In this document: positions 47,790 through 61,600 of the stretch, piece by piece | How the letters are laid out: each line of letters begins with the position of its first letter | How positions within the stretch are numbered: the first letter of the stretch is position 1 | Source of the DNA: Hippasteria phrygiana | Taxonomy: Eukaryota > Echinodermata > Asteroidea > Valvatida > Goniasteridae | Assembly: GCA_037893225.1 (NCBI GenBank) | Contig: JAZGUH010000331.1 | Span: 2,232,001 to 2,296,000, forward strand | Length of the DNA: 64,000 nucleotides | Direction of reading: 5' to 3' | Made by a program: the position numbers and the translations under genes | Notes under the pieces: generated by a model | Told to the model about the DNA's origin: nothing | The model's input: the letters and a program-made list of their open reading frames with translations, nothing else | The model's database searches: none

Positions 47790-49006
47790 ATCTCTTACTC
47801 TCACATTCTAACCCGAACACAAGCACTCTTACTCTAAGGGCCATGTCACACAGGAACATTTTCAGGCAATCGGGTCCAACCAAATTCCACATAGAAAAAC
47901 AGGGAATTCTTTTATTTTCACCAAACGTCTTAAGAAGAAAAATGTCTTTATTGCACTTGAAGAATTTCTTTTCGGCTGCAGCGCTGTTACTTGCCCACAA
48001 ATTGCTTGTTAAAATTGCATTGTGTAACAAGGCCCTAACTCTAGCACTCTTAAAACCCGCACTCTTAAAACCCGCACTCTTAAAACCCGCACTCTTCAAA
48101 CCCGCACCCTTAAAACCCGCACCCTTAAAACCCGCACTCTTAAAACCCGCACCCTTAAAACCCGCACCCTTAAAACCCGCACCCTTAAAACCCGCACCCT
48201 TAAAACCCGCACCCTTAAAACCTGCACCCTTAAAACCCGCACCCTTAAAACCTGCGGCCTTAAAACCCGCACCCATCTCTTACTCTCACATTCTAACCCG
48301 AACACAAGCACTCTTACTCTAAGGGCCATGTCACACAGGAAAATTTTCAGGCAATCGGGTCCAACCAAATTCCACATAGAAAAACAGGGAATTCTTCTAT
48401 TTTCACCAAACTGTCTTAAGAAGAAAAATGTCTTTACTGCACTTTAAGAATTTCTTTTCGGCTGCAGCGCTGTTACTTGCCCACAAATTGCTTGTTAAAA
48501 TTGCATTGTGTAACAAGGCCCTAACTCTAGCACTCTTAAAACCCGCACTCTTAAAACCCGCACCCTTAAAACCCGCACCCTTAAAACCCGCACCCTTAAA
48601 ACCCGCACCCTTAAAACCCAAACCCTTAAAACCTGCACCCTTAAAACCCGCACCCATCTCTTACTCTCACATTCTAACCCGAACACAAGCACTCTTACTC
48701 TAAGGGCCATGTCACACAGGAAAATTTTCAGGCAATCGGGTCCAACCAAATTCCACATAGAAAAACAGGGAATTCTTCTATTTTCACCAAACTGTCTTAA
48801 GAAGAAAAATGTCTTTACTGCACTTGAAGAATTTCTTTTCGGCTGCAGCGCTGTTACTTGCCCACAAATTGCTTGTTAAAATTGCATTGTGTAACAAGGC
48901 CCTAACTCTAGCACTCTTAAAACCTGCACTCTTAAAACCCGCACTCTTAAAACCCGCACTCTTAAAACCCGCACCCTTAAAACCCGCACCCTTAAAACCG
49001 GCACCC

Positions 49007-49208
49007 TAACTCAAACCCTTAACTCTAACGACTAATTTGAACACCCCTAACTCGATCACTCTTAAAACCCGCACTCTTAAAACCCGCACTAACACCCGCA
49101 CCCTTAAAACCTGCACCCTTCAAACCCGCACCCTTAAAACCCGCACCCTTAAAACCCGCACCCTTAAAACCCGCACCCTTAAAACCCGCACCCTTAAAAC
49201 CCGCACCC
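49007..49208 (+). repeat. Linker plus 10-unit array without MITE
   Basis: Same arrangement as at 47484-47789, with a 10-unit array at 49062-49208 that also contains a 12-bp unit, here GCACTAACACCC. A second copy of the same linker follows before the divergent L. Confidence 0.9.
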
Positions 49209-49283
49209 TAACTCAAACCCTTAACTCTAACGACTAATTTGAACACCCCTAACTCGATCACTCTATTTTTCCATCAACTCCAG

Positions 49284-49445
49284 GAGAGATCAACCTCCGG
49301 CTCCTGGCTGTTCAAGACCTCGAGGCCTTTCAAGATTATATCCTGGACAGAACTGAAAGGCCTAGTGAGATAGACAGCATATGAAATCATGCTGTAGGAT
49401 GCGGGCTTAGATCAGCACAACAGACCTATGGTGTTTTGTAGACGA
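49284..49445 (+). other. Divergent L copy, 162 bp
   Basis: This L copy differs from its neighbours. It reads GGCCTTTCAAGATTATATCC rather than GGCCATACAAGATTATCC, a net gain of two bases, and TAGACAGC rather than TAGAGAGC. It keeps AACTGAAAGG as in the left half of the window, although the L copies on both sides have AACAGAAAGG. It follows a linker with CTCGATCACTC. The partial L at the window end shares the CTTTC and TATATCC changes, so this is a distinct L lineage. Confidence 0.8.
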
Positions 49446-51939
49446 GTAAGTCTAACACTCTCTCTATCTATCTCTGTCTCTCTATCTCTTACTCTCACAT
49501 TCTAACCCGAACACAAGCACTCTCACTCTAAGGGCCATGTCACACAGGACAATTTTCAGGCAATCGGGTCCAACCAAATTCCACATAGAAAAACATGGAA
49601 TTTTGTATTTTCACCAAATTGTCTTAAGAAGAAAAATGTCTTTATTGCACTTGAAGAATTTCTTTTCGGCTGCTGCGCTGTTACTAGCCCAAAAATTGCT
49701 TGTTAAAATTACATTGTGTAACAAGGCCCTAACTCTAGCACTCTTAAAACCCGCACTCTTCAAACCCACACCCTCAAAACCCGCACCCTTAAAACCCGCA
49801 CCCTTAAAACCCGCACCCATAAAACCCGCACCCTTAAAACCTGCACCCTTAAAACCCGCACCCTTAAAACCTGCACCCTTAAACCCGCACCCATCTCTTA
49901 CTCTCACATTCTAACCCGAACACAAGCACTCTTACTCTAAGGGCCATGTCACACAGGAACATTTTCAGGCAATCGGGTCCAACCAAATTCCACATAGAAA
50001 AACAGGGAATTCTTTTATTTTCACCAAACGTCTTAAGAAGAAAAATGTCTTTATTGCACTTGAAGAATTTCTTTTCGGCTGCAGCGCTGTTACTTGCCCA
50101 CAAATTGCTTGTTAAAATTGCATTGTGTAACAAGGCCCTAACTCTAGCACTCTTAAAACCCGCACTCTTAAAACCCGCACCCTTAAAACCCGCACCCTTA
50201 AAACCCGCACCCTTAAAACCCGCACCCTTAAAACCCGCACCCTTAAAACCCGCACCCTTAAAACATACACCCTTAAAACATGCACCCTTAAAACATGCAC
50301 CCTTAAAACCCGCACCCTTAAAACCCGCACCCTTAAAACCCGCACCCTTAAAACCCGCACCCTTAAAACCTGCACCCTTAAAACCCGCACCCATCTCTTA
50401 CTCTCACATTCTAACCCGAACACAAGCACTCTTACTCTAAGGGCCATGTCACACAGGAAAATTTTCAGGCAATCGGGTCCAACCAAATTCCACATAGAAA
50501 AACAAGGAATTCTTTTATTTTCACCAAACTGTCTTAAGAAGAAAAATGTCTTTATTGCACTTGAAGAATTTCTTTTCGGCTGCAGCGCTGTTACTTGCCC
50601 ACAAATTGCTTGTTAAAATTGCATTGTGTAACAAGGCCCTAACTCTAGCACTCTTAAAACCCGCACTCTTAAAACCCGCACTCTTAAAACCCGCACTCTT
50701 AAAACCCGCACCCTTAAAACCCGCACCCTTAAAACCTGCACTCTTAAAACCCGCACTCTTAAAACCCGCACTCTTAAAACCCGCACCCTTAAAACCCGCA
50801 CCCTTAAAACCCGCACTCTTAAAACCCGCACCCTTAAAACCCGCACCCTTAAAACATGCACCCTTAAAACCCGCACCCATCTCTTACTCTCACATTCTAA
50901 CCCGAACACAAGCACTCTTACTCTAAGGGTCATGTCACACAGGAAAATTTTCAGGCAATCGGGTCCAACCAAATTCCACATAGAAAAACAAGGAATTCTT
51001 TTATTTTCACCAAACTGTCTTAAGAAGAAAAATGTCTTTATTGCACTTGAAGAATTTCTTTTCGGCTGCAGCGCTGTTACTTGCCCACAAATTGCTTGTT
51101 AAAATTGCATTGTGTAACAAGGCCCTAACTCTAGCACTCTTAAAACCTGCACTCTTAAAACCCGCACTCTTAAAACCCGCACCCTTAAAACCCGCACCCT
51201 TAAAACCCGCACTCTTAAAACCCGCACCCTTAAAACCCGCACCCTTAAAACCCGCACTCTTAAAACCTGCACCCTTAAAACCCGCACCCTTAAAACCCGC
51301 ACCCTTAAAACCCGCACCCTTAAAACCCGCACCCTTAAAACCCGCACCCTTAAAACCTGCACCCTTAAAACCCGCACCCATCTCTTACTCTCACATTCTA
51401 ACCCGAACACAAGCACTCTTACTCTAAGGGCCATGTCACACAGGAAAATTTTCAGGCAATCGGGTCCAACCAAATTCCACATAGAAAAACAGGGAATTCT
51501 TTTATTTTCACCAAACTGTCTTAAGAAGAAAAATGTCTTTCCTGCACTTGAAGAATTTCTTTTCGGCTGCAGCGCTGTTACTTGCCCACAAATTGCTTGT
51601 TAAAATTGCATTGTGTAACAAGGCCCTAACTCTAGCACTCTTAAAACCCGCACTCTTAAAACCCGCACTCTTAAAACCCGCACCCTTAAAACCCGCACCC
51701 TTAAAACCCGCACCCTTAAAACCCGCACTCTTAAAACCCGCACCCTAACTCGAACCTTAACCCAAACACTTGCACTCAAACCCTTAACTCTAACAACTAA
51801 TTTGAACACCCCTAACTCGCTTACTCTATTTTTCCATCAACTCCAGGAGAGATCAACCTCCGGCTCCTGGCTGTTCAAGACCTCGAGGCCATACAAGATT
51901 ATCCTGGACAGAACAGAAAGGCCTAGTGAGATAGAGAGC
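49379..51939 (+). repeat. Higher-order unit 28 (2,561 bp)
   Basis: MITEs start at 49532, 49941, 50441, 50927 and 51428, arrays of 10, 16, 15, 16 and 7 units. The first MITE is the most divergent of the type a copies (GGCTGCTGCGC, TTACTAGCCCAAAA, TTAAAATTAC). The cycles at 49941 and 50441 recur 3,048 bp downstream. Confidence 0.95.
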
Positions 51940-54471
51940 ATATGAAATCATGCTGTAGGATGCGGGCTTAGATCAGCACAACAGACCTATGGTGTTTTGT
52001 AGACGAGTAAGTCTAACACTCTCTCTATCTATCTCTGTCTCTCTATATCTTACTCTCACATTCTAACCCGAACACAAGCACTCTTACTCTAAGGGCCATG
52101 TCACACAGGAAAATTTTCAGGCAATCGGGTCCAACCAAATTCCACATAGAAAAACAGGGAATTCTTCTATTTTCACCAAACTGTCTTAAGAACAAAAATG
52201 TCTTTACTGCACTTTAAGAATTTCTTTTCGGCTGCAGCGCTGTTACTTGCCCACAAATTGCTTGTTAAAATTGCATTGTGTAACAAGGCCCTAACTCTAG
52301 CACTCTTAAAACCCGCACTCTTAAAACCCGCACTCTTAAAACCCGCACCCTTAAAACCCGCACCCTTAAAACCTGCACCCTTAAAACCCGCACCCTTAAA
52401 ACCCGCACCCTTAAAACCCGCACCCTTAAAACCCGCACCCTTAAAACATGCACCCTTAAAACATGCACCCTTAAAACCCGCACCCTTAAAACCCGCACCC
52501 TTAAAACCCGCACCCTTAAAACCTGCACCCTTAAAACCCGCACCCATCTCTTACTCTCACATTCTAACCCGAACACAAGCACTCTTACTCTAAGGGCCAT
52601 GTCACACAGGAAAATTTTCAGGCAATCGGGTCCAACCAAATTCCACATAGAAAAACAAGGAATTCTTTTATTTTCACCAAACTGTCTTAAGAAGAAAAAT
52701 GTCTTTATTGCACTTGAAGAATTTCTTTTCGGCTGCAGCGCTGTTACTTGCCCACAAATTGCTTGTTAAAATTGCATTGTGTAACAAGGCCCTAACTCTA
52801 GCACCCTTAAAACCTGCACTCTTAAAACCCGCACTCTTAAAACCCGCACTCTTAAAACCCGCACCCTTAAAACCTGCACCCTTAAAACCCGCACCCTTAA
52901 AACCCGCACCCTTAAAACCTGCACCCTTAAACCCGCACCCATCTCTTACTCTCACATTCTAACCCGAACACAAGCACTCTTACTCTAAGGGCCATGTCAC
53001 ACAGGAACATTTTCAGGCAATCGGGTCCAACCAAATTCCACATAGAAAAACAGGGAATTCTTTTATTTTCACCAAACGTCTTAAGAAGAAAAATGTCTTT
53101 ATTGCACTTGAAGAATTTCTTTTCGGCTGCAGCGCTGTTACTTGCCCACAAATTGCTTGTTAAAATTGCATTGTGTAACAAGGCCCTAACTCTAGCACTC
53201 TTAAAACCCGCACTCTTAAAACCCGCACCCTTAAAACCCGCACCCTTAAAACCCGCACCCTTAAAACCCGCACCCTTAAAACCCGCACCCTTAAAACCCG
53301 CACCCTTAAAACATACACCCTTAAAACATGCACCCTTAAAACATGCACCCTTAAAACCCGCACCCTTAAAACCCGCACCCTTAAAACCCGCACCCTTAAA
53401 ACCCGCACCCTTAAAACCTGCACCCTTAAAACCCGCACCCATCTCTTACTCTCACATTCTAACCCGAACACAAGCACTCTTACTCTAAGGGCCATGTCAC
53501 ACAGGAAAATTTTCAGGCAATCGGGTCCAACCAAATTCCACATAGAAAAACAAGGAATTCTTTTATTTTCACCAAACTGTCTTAAGAAGAAAAATGTCTT
53601 TATTGCACTTGAAGAATTTCTTTTCGGCTGCAGCGCTGTTACTTGCCCACAAATTGCTTGTTAAAATTGCATTGTGTAACAAGGCCCTAACTCTAGCACT
53701 CTTAAAACCCGCACTCTTAAAACCCGCACTCTTAAAACCCGCACTCTTAAAACCCGCACCCTTAAAACCTGCACTCTTAAAACCCGCACTCTTAAAACCC
53801 GCACTCTTAAAACCCGCACCCTTAAAACCCGCACCCTTAAAACCCGCACTCTTAAAACCCGCACCCTTAAAACCCGCACCCTTAAAACATGCACCCTTAA
53901 AACCCGCACCCATCTCTTACTCTCACATTCTAACCCGAACACAAGCACTCTTACTCTAAGGGTCATGTCACACAGGAAAATTTTCAGGCAATCGGGTCCA
54001 ACCAAATTCCACATAGAAAAACAAGGAATTCTTTTATTTTCACCAAACTGTCTTAAGAAGAAAAATGTCTTTATTGCACTTGAAGAATTTCTTTTCGGCT
54101 GCAGCGCTGTTACTTGCCCACAAATTGCTTGTTAAAATTGCATTGTGTAACAAGGCCCTAACTCTAGCACTCTTAAAACCTGCACTCTTAAAACCCGCAC
54201 TCTTAAAACCCGCACCCTTAAAACCCGCACTCTTAAAACCCGCACCCTTAAAACCCGCACCCTTAAAACCCGCACCCTAACTCGAACCTTAACCCAAACA
54301 CTTGCACTCAAACCCTTAACTCTAACAACTAATTTGAACACCCCTAACTCGCTTACTCTATTTTTCCATCAACTCCAGGAGAGATCAACCTCCGGCTCCT
54401 GGCTGTTCAAGACCTCGAGGCCATACACGATTATCCTGGACAGAACAGAAAGGCCCAGTGAGATAGAGAGC
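51940..54471 (+). repeat. Higher-order unit 29 (2,532 bp)
   Basis: MITEs start at 52093, 52594, 52989, 53489 and 53960, arrays of 16, 9, 16, 14 and 7 units. L belongs to the TATATCTT class. The first MITE reads AAGAACAAAAATG in place of AAGAAGAAAAATG, as does the one at 55790. Confidence 0.95.
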
Positions 54472-55636
54472 ATATGAAATCATGCTGTAGGATGCGGGCT
54501 TAGATCAGCACAACAGACCTATGGTGTTTTGTAGACGAGTAAGTCTAACACTCTCTCTATCTATCTCTGTCTCTCTATCTCTTACTCTCACATTCTAACC
54601 CGAACACAAGCACTCTCACTCTAAGGGCCATGTCACACAGGACAATTTTCAGGCAATCGGGTCCAACCAAATTCCACATAGAAAAACATGGAATTTTGTA
54701 TTTTCACCAAATTGTCTTAAGAAGAAAAATGTCTTTATTGCACTTGAAGAATTTCTTTTCGGCTGCAGCGCTGTTACTTGCCCACAAATTGCTTGTTAAA
54801 ATTGCATTGTGTAACAAGGCCCTAACTCTAGCACTCTTAAAACCCGCACCCTTAAAACCCGCACCCTTAAAACCCGCACCCTTAAAACCCGCACCCTTAA
54901 AACCCGCACTCTTAAAACCCGCACCCTTAAAACCCGCACCCTTAAAACCCGCACTCTTAAAACCTGCACCCTTAAAACCTGCACCCTTAAAACCCGCACC
55001 CTTAAAACCCGCACCCTTAAAACCCGCACCCTTAAAACCCGCACCCTTAAAACCTGCACCCTTAAAACCCGCACCCATCTCTTACTCTCACATTCTAACC
55101 CGAACACAAGCACTCTTACTCTAAGGGCCATGTCACACAGGAAAATTTTCAGGCAATCGGGTCCAACCAAATTCCACATAGAAAAACAGGGAATTCTTTT
55201 ATTTTCACCAAACTGTCTTAAGAAGAAAAATGTCTTTCCTGCACTTGAAGAATTTCTTTTCGGCTGCAGCGCTGTTACTTGCCCACAAATTGCTTGTTAA
55301 AATTGCATTGTGTAACAAGGCCCTAACTCTAGCACTCTTAAAACCCGCACTCTTAAAACCCGCACTCTTAAAACCCGCACCCTTAAAACCCGCACCCTTA
55401 AAACCCGCACCCTTAAAACCCGCACTCTTAAAACCCGCACCCTAACTCGAACCTTAACCCAAACACTTGCACTCAAACCCTCAACTCTAACAACTAATTT
55501 GAACACCCCTAACTCGCTTACTCTATTTTTCCATCAACTCCAGGAGAGATCAACCTCCGGCTCCTGGCTGTTCAAGACCTCGAGGCCATACAAGATTATC
55601 CTGGACAGAACAGAAAGGCCTAGTGAGATAGAGAGC
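54472..55636 (+). repeat. Higher-order unit 30 (1,165 bp)
   Basis: MITEs start at 54625 and 55125, arrays of 16 and 7 units. The L before it has CACGATTATCC and GGCCCAGTG changes not seen elsewhere. The second cycle matches 51428 at an offset of 3,697 bp. Confidence 0.95.
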
Positions 55637-58600
55637 ATATGAAATCATGCTGTAGGATGCGGGCTTAGATCAGCACAACAGACCTATGGTGTTTTGTAGA
55701 CGAGTAAGTCTAACACTCTCTCTATCTATCTCTGTCTCTCTATATCTTACTCTCACATTCTAACCCGAACACAAGCACTCTTACTCTAAGGGCCATGTCA
55801 CACAGGAAAATTTTCAGGCAATCGGGTCCAACCAAATTCCACATAGAAAAACAGGGAATTCTTCTATTTTCACCAAACTGTCTTAAGAACAAAAATGTCT
55901 TTACTGCACTTTAAGAATTTCTTTTCGGCTGCAGCGCTGTTACTTGCCCACAAATTGCTTGTTAAAATTGCATTGTGTAACAAGGCCCTAACTCTAGCAC
56001 TCTTAAAACCCGCACTCTTAAAACCCGCACTCTTAAAACCCGCACCCTTAAAACCTGCACCCTTAAAACCCGCACCCTTAAAACCCGCACCCTTAAAACC
56101 CGCACCCTTAAAACCCGCACCCTTAAAACATGCACCCTTAAAACATGCACCCTTAAAACCCGCACCCTTAAAACCCGCACCCTTAAAACCCGCACCCTTA
56201 AAACCTGCACCCTTAAAACCCGCACCCATCTCTTACTCTCACATTCTAACCCGAACACAAGCACTCTTACTCTAAGGGCCATGTCACACAGGAAAATTTT
56301 CAGGCAATCGGGTCCAACCAAATTCCACATAGAAAAACAAGGAATTCTTTTATTTTCACCAAACTGTCTTAAGAAGAAAAATGTCTTTATTGCACTTGAA
56401 GAATTTCTTTTCGGCTGCAGCGCTGTTACTTGCCCACAAATTGCTTGTTAAAATTGCATTGTGTAACAAGGCCCTAACTCTAGCACCCTTAAAACCTGCA
56501 CTCTTAAAACCCGCACTCTTAAAACCCGCACTCTTAAAACCCGCACCCTTAAAACCCGCACCCTTAAAACCCGCACCCTTAAAACCTGCACCCTTAAACC
56601 CGCACCCATCTCTTACTCTCACATTCTAACCCGAACACAAGCACTCTTACTCTAAGGGCCATGTCACACAGGAAAATTTTCAGGCAATCGGGTTCAACCA
56701 AATTCCACATAGAAAAACAGGGAATTCTTTTATTTTCACCAAACGTCTTAAGAAGAAAAATGTCTTTATTGCACTTGAAGAATTTCTTTTCGGCTGCAGC
56801 GCTGTTACTTGCCCACAATTTGCTTGTTAAAATTGCATTGTGTAACAAGGCCCTAACTCTAGCACTCTTAAAACCCGCACTCTTAAAACCCGCACCCTTA
56901 AAATCCGCACCCTTAAAACCCGCACCCTTCAAACCCGCACCCTTAAAACCCGCACCCTTAAAACCCGCACCCTTAAAACATGCACCCTTAAAACATGCAC
57001 CCTTAAAACATGCACCCTTAAAACCCGCACCCTTAAAACCCGCACCCTTAAAACCCGCACCCTTAAAACCCGCACCCTTAAAACCTTCACCCTTAAAACC
57101 CGCACCCATCTCTTACTCTCACATTCTAACCCGAACACAAGCACTCTTACTCTAAGGGCCATGTCACACACGAAAATTTTCAGGCAATCGGGTCCAACCA
57201 AATTCCACATAGAAAAACAAGGAATTCTTTTATTTTCACCAAACTGTCTTAAGAAGAAAAATGTCTTTATTGCACTTGAAGAATTTCTTTTCGGCTGCAG
57301 CGCTGTTACTTGCCCACAAATTGCTTGTTAAAATTGCATTGTGTAACAAGGCCCTAACTCTAGCACTCTTAAAACCTGCACTCTTAAAACCCGCACTCTT
57401 AAAACCCGCACTCTTAAAACCCGCACCCTTAAAACCCGCACCCTTAAAACCCGCACCCTTAAAACCCGCACCCTTAAAACCTGCACCCTTAAAACCCGCA
57501 CCCATCTCTTACTCTCACATTCTAACCCGAACACAAGCACTCTTACTCTAAGGGCCATGTCACACAGGAAAATTTTCAGGCAATCGGGTCCAACCAAATT
57601 CCACATAGAAAAACAAGCAATTCTTTTATTTTCACCAAACTGTCTTAAGAAGAAAAATGTCTTTATTGCACTTGAAGAATTTCTTTTCGGCTGCAGCGCT
57701 GTTACTTGCCCACAAATTGCTTGTTAAAATTGCATTGTGTAACAAGGCCCTAACTCTAGCACTCTTAAAACCCGCACTCTTAAAACCCGCACTCTTAAAA
57801 CCCGCACTCTTCAAACCCGCACCCTTAAAACCCGCACCCTTAAAACCCGCACTCTTAAAACCCGCACCCTTAAAACCTGCCCCCTTAAAACCCGCACCCA
57901 TCTCTTACTCTCACATTCTAACCCGAACACAAGCACTCTTACTCTAAGGGCCATGTCACACAGGAAAATTTTCAGGCAATCGGGTCCAACCAAATTCCAC
58001 ATAGAAAAACAGGGAATTCTTCTATTTTCACCAAACTGTCTTAAGAAGAAAAATGTCTTTACTGCACTTTAAGAATTTCTTTTCGGCTGCAGCGCTGTTA
58101 CTTGCCCACAAATTGCTTGTTAAAATTGCATTGTGTAACAAGGCCCTAACTCTAGCACCCTTAAAACCTGCACTCTTAAAACCCGCACTCTTAAAACCCG
58201 CACTCTTAAAACCCGCACCCTTAAAACCCGCACCCTTAAAACCCGCACCCTTAAAACCTGCACCCTTAAACCCGCACCCATCTCTTACTCTCACATTCTA
58301 ACCCGAACACAAGCACTCTTACTCTAAGGGCCATGTCACACAGGAAAATTTTCAGGCAATCGGGTTCAACCAAATTCCACATAGAAAAACAGGGAATTCT
58401 TTTATTTTCACCAAACGTCTTAAGAAGAAAAATGTCTTTATTGCACTTGAAGAATTTCTTTTCGGCTGCAGCGCTGTTACTTGCCCACAATTTGCTTGTT
58501 AAAATTGCATTGTGTAACAAGGCCCTAACTCTAGCACTCTTAAAACCCGCACTCTTAAAACCCGCACCCTTAAAATCCGCACCCTTAAAACCCGCACCCT

Positions 58601-61600
58601 TCAAACCCGCACCCTTAAAACCCGCACCCTTAAAACCCGCACCCTTAAAACATGCACCCTTAAAACCCGCACCCTTAAAACCTGCACCCTTAAAACCCGC
58701 ACCCATCTCTTACTCTCACATTCTAACCCGAACACAAGCACTCTTACTCTAAGGGCCATGTCACACACGAACATTTTCAGGCAATCGGGTCCAACCAAAT
58801 TCCACATAGAAAAACAAGGAATTCTTTTATTTTCACCAAACTGTCTTAAGAAGAAAAATGTCTTTATTGCACTTGAAGAATTTCTTTTCGGCTGCAGCGC
58901 TGTTACTTGCCCACAAATTGCTTGTTAAAATTGCATTGTGTAACAAGGCCCTAACTCTAGCACTCTTAAAACCTGCACTCTTAAAACCCGCACTCTTAAA
59001 ACCCGCACTCTTAAAACCCGCACCCTTAAAACCCGCACCCTTAAAACCCGCACCCTTAAAACCCGCACCCTTAAAACCTGCACCCTTAAAACCCGCACCC
59101 ATCTCTTACTCTCACATTCTAACCCGAACACAAGCACTCTTACTCTAAGGGCCATGTCACACAGGAAAATTTTCAGGCAATCGGGTCCAACCAAATTCCA
59201 CATAGAAAAACAAGCAATTCTTTTATTTTCACCAAACTGTCTTAAGAAGAAAAATGTCTTTATTGCACTTGAAGAATTTCTTTTCGGCTGCAGCGCTGTT
59301 ACTTGCCCACAAATTGCTTGTTAAAATTGCATTGTGTAACAAGGCCCTAACTCTAGCACTCTTAAAACCCGCACTCTTAAAACCCGCACTCTTAAAACCC
59401 GCACTCTTCAAACCCGCACCCTTAAAACCCGCACCCTTAAAACCCGCACTCTTAAAACCCGCACCCTTAAAACCTGCCCCCTTAAAACCCGCACCCATCT
59501 CTTACTCTCACATTCTAACCCGAACACAAGCACTCTTACTCTAAGGGCCATGTCACACAGGAAAATTTTCAGGCAATCGGGTCCAACCAAATTCCACATA
59601 GAAAAACAGGGAATTCTTCTATTTTCACCAAACTGTCTTAAGAAGAAAAATGTCTTTACTGCACTTTAAGAATTTCTTTTCGGCTGCAGCGCTGTTACTT
59701 GCCCACAAATTGCTTGTTAAAATTGCATTGTGTAACAAGGCCCTAACTCTAGCACTCTTAAAACCCGCACCCTTAAAACCCGCACTCTTAAAACCCGCAC
59801 CCTTAAAACCTGCACCCTTAAAACCCGCACCCTTAAAACCCGCACCCTTAAAACCCGCACCCTTAAAACCCGCACCCTTAAAACCCGCACCCTTAAAACC
59901 TGCACCCTTAAAACCCGCACCCATCTCTTACTCTCACATTCTAACCCGAACACAAGCACTCTTACTCTGAGGGCCATGTCACACAGGAAAATTTTCAGGC
60001 AATCGGGTCCAACCAAATTCCACATAGAAAAACAAGGAATTCTTTTATTTTCACCAAACTGTCTTAAGAAGAAAAATGTCTTTATTGCACTTGAAGAATT
60101 TCTTTTCGGCTGCAGCGCTGTTACTTGCCCACAAATTGCTTGTTAAAATTGCATTGTGTAACAAGGCCCTAACTCTAGCACTCTTAAAACCCGCACTCTT
60201 AAAACCCGCACTCTTCAAACCCGCACCCTTAAAACCCGCACCCTTAAAACCCGCACCCTTAAAACCCGCACCCTTAAAACCCGCACTCTTAAAACCCGCA
60301 CCCTTAAAACCCGCACCCTTAAAACCCGCACCCTTAAAACCCGCACCCTTAAAACCTGCACCCTTAAAACCCGCACCCTTAAAACCTGCCCCCTTAAAAC
60401 CCGCACCCATCTCTTACTCTCACATTCTAACCCGAACACAAGCACTCTTACTCTAAGGGCCATGTCACACAGGAAAATTTTCAGGCAATCGGGTCCAACC
60501 AAATTCCACATAGAAAAACAAGCAATTCTTTTATTTTCACCAAACTGTCTTAAGAAGAAAAATGTCTTTATTGCACTTGAAGAATTTCTTTTCGGCTGCA
60601 GCGCTGTTACTTGCCCACAAATTGCTTGTTAAAATTGCATTGTGTAACAAGGCCCTAACTCTAGCACTCTTAAAACCCGCACTCTTAAAACCCGCACTCT
60701 TAAAACCCGCACTCTTCAAACCCGCACCCTTAAAACCCGCACCCTTAAAACCCGCACTCTTAAAACCCGCACCCTTAAAACCTGCCCCCTTAAAACCCGC
60801 ACCCATCTCTTACTCTCACATTCTAACCCGAACACAAGCACTCTTACTCTAAGGGCCATGTCACACAGGAAAATTTTCAGGCAATCGGGTCCAACCAAAT
60901 TCCACATAGAAAAACAGGGAATTCTTCTATTTTCACCAAACTGTCTTAAGAAGAAAAATGTCTTTACTGCACTTTAAGAATTTCTTTTCGGCTGCAGCGC
61001 TGTTACTTGCCCACAAATTGCTTGTTAAAATTGCATTGTGTAACAAGGCCCTAACTCTAGCACCCTTAAAACCTGCACTCTTAAAACCCGCACTCTTAAA
61101 ACCCGCACTCTTAAAACCCGCACCCTTAAAACCCGCACCCTTAAAACCCGCACCCTTAAAACCCGCACCCTTAAAACCTGCACCCTTAAACCCGCACCCA
61201 TCTCTTACTCTCACATTCTAACCCGAACACAAGCACTCTTACTCTAAGGGCCATGTCACACAGGAAAATTTTCAGGCAATCGGGTTCAACCAAATTCCAC
61301 ATAGAAAAACAGGGAATTCTTTTATTTTCACCAAACGTCTTAAGAAGAAAAATGTCTTTATTGCACTTGAAGAATTTCTTTTCGGCTGCAGCGCTGTTAC
61401 TTGCCCACAATTTGCTTGTTAAAATTGCATTGTGTAACAAGGCCCTAACTCTAGCACTCTTAAAACCCGCACTCTTAAAACCCGCACCCTTAAAATCCGC
61501 ACCCTTAAAACCCGCACCCTTCAAACCCGCACCCTTAAAACCCGCACCCTTAAAACCCGCACCCTTAAAACATGCACCCTTAAAACCCGCACCCTTAAAA

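Larger units (their letters stand above)
45586..49378 (+). repeat. Higher-order unit 27 (3,793 bp) with MITE-free inserts
   Basis: MITEs start at 45739, 46254, 46725, 47106, 47838, 48323 and 48704, arrays of 17, 14, 8, 11, 15, 8 and 6 units. Two extra arrays lacking a MITE follow telomere-like linkers at 47539-47789 and 49062-49208. It ends in the divergent L lineage. Confidence 0.95.
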
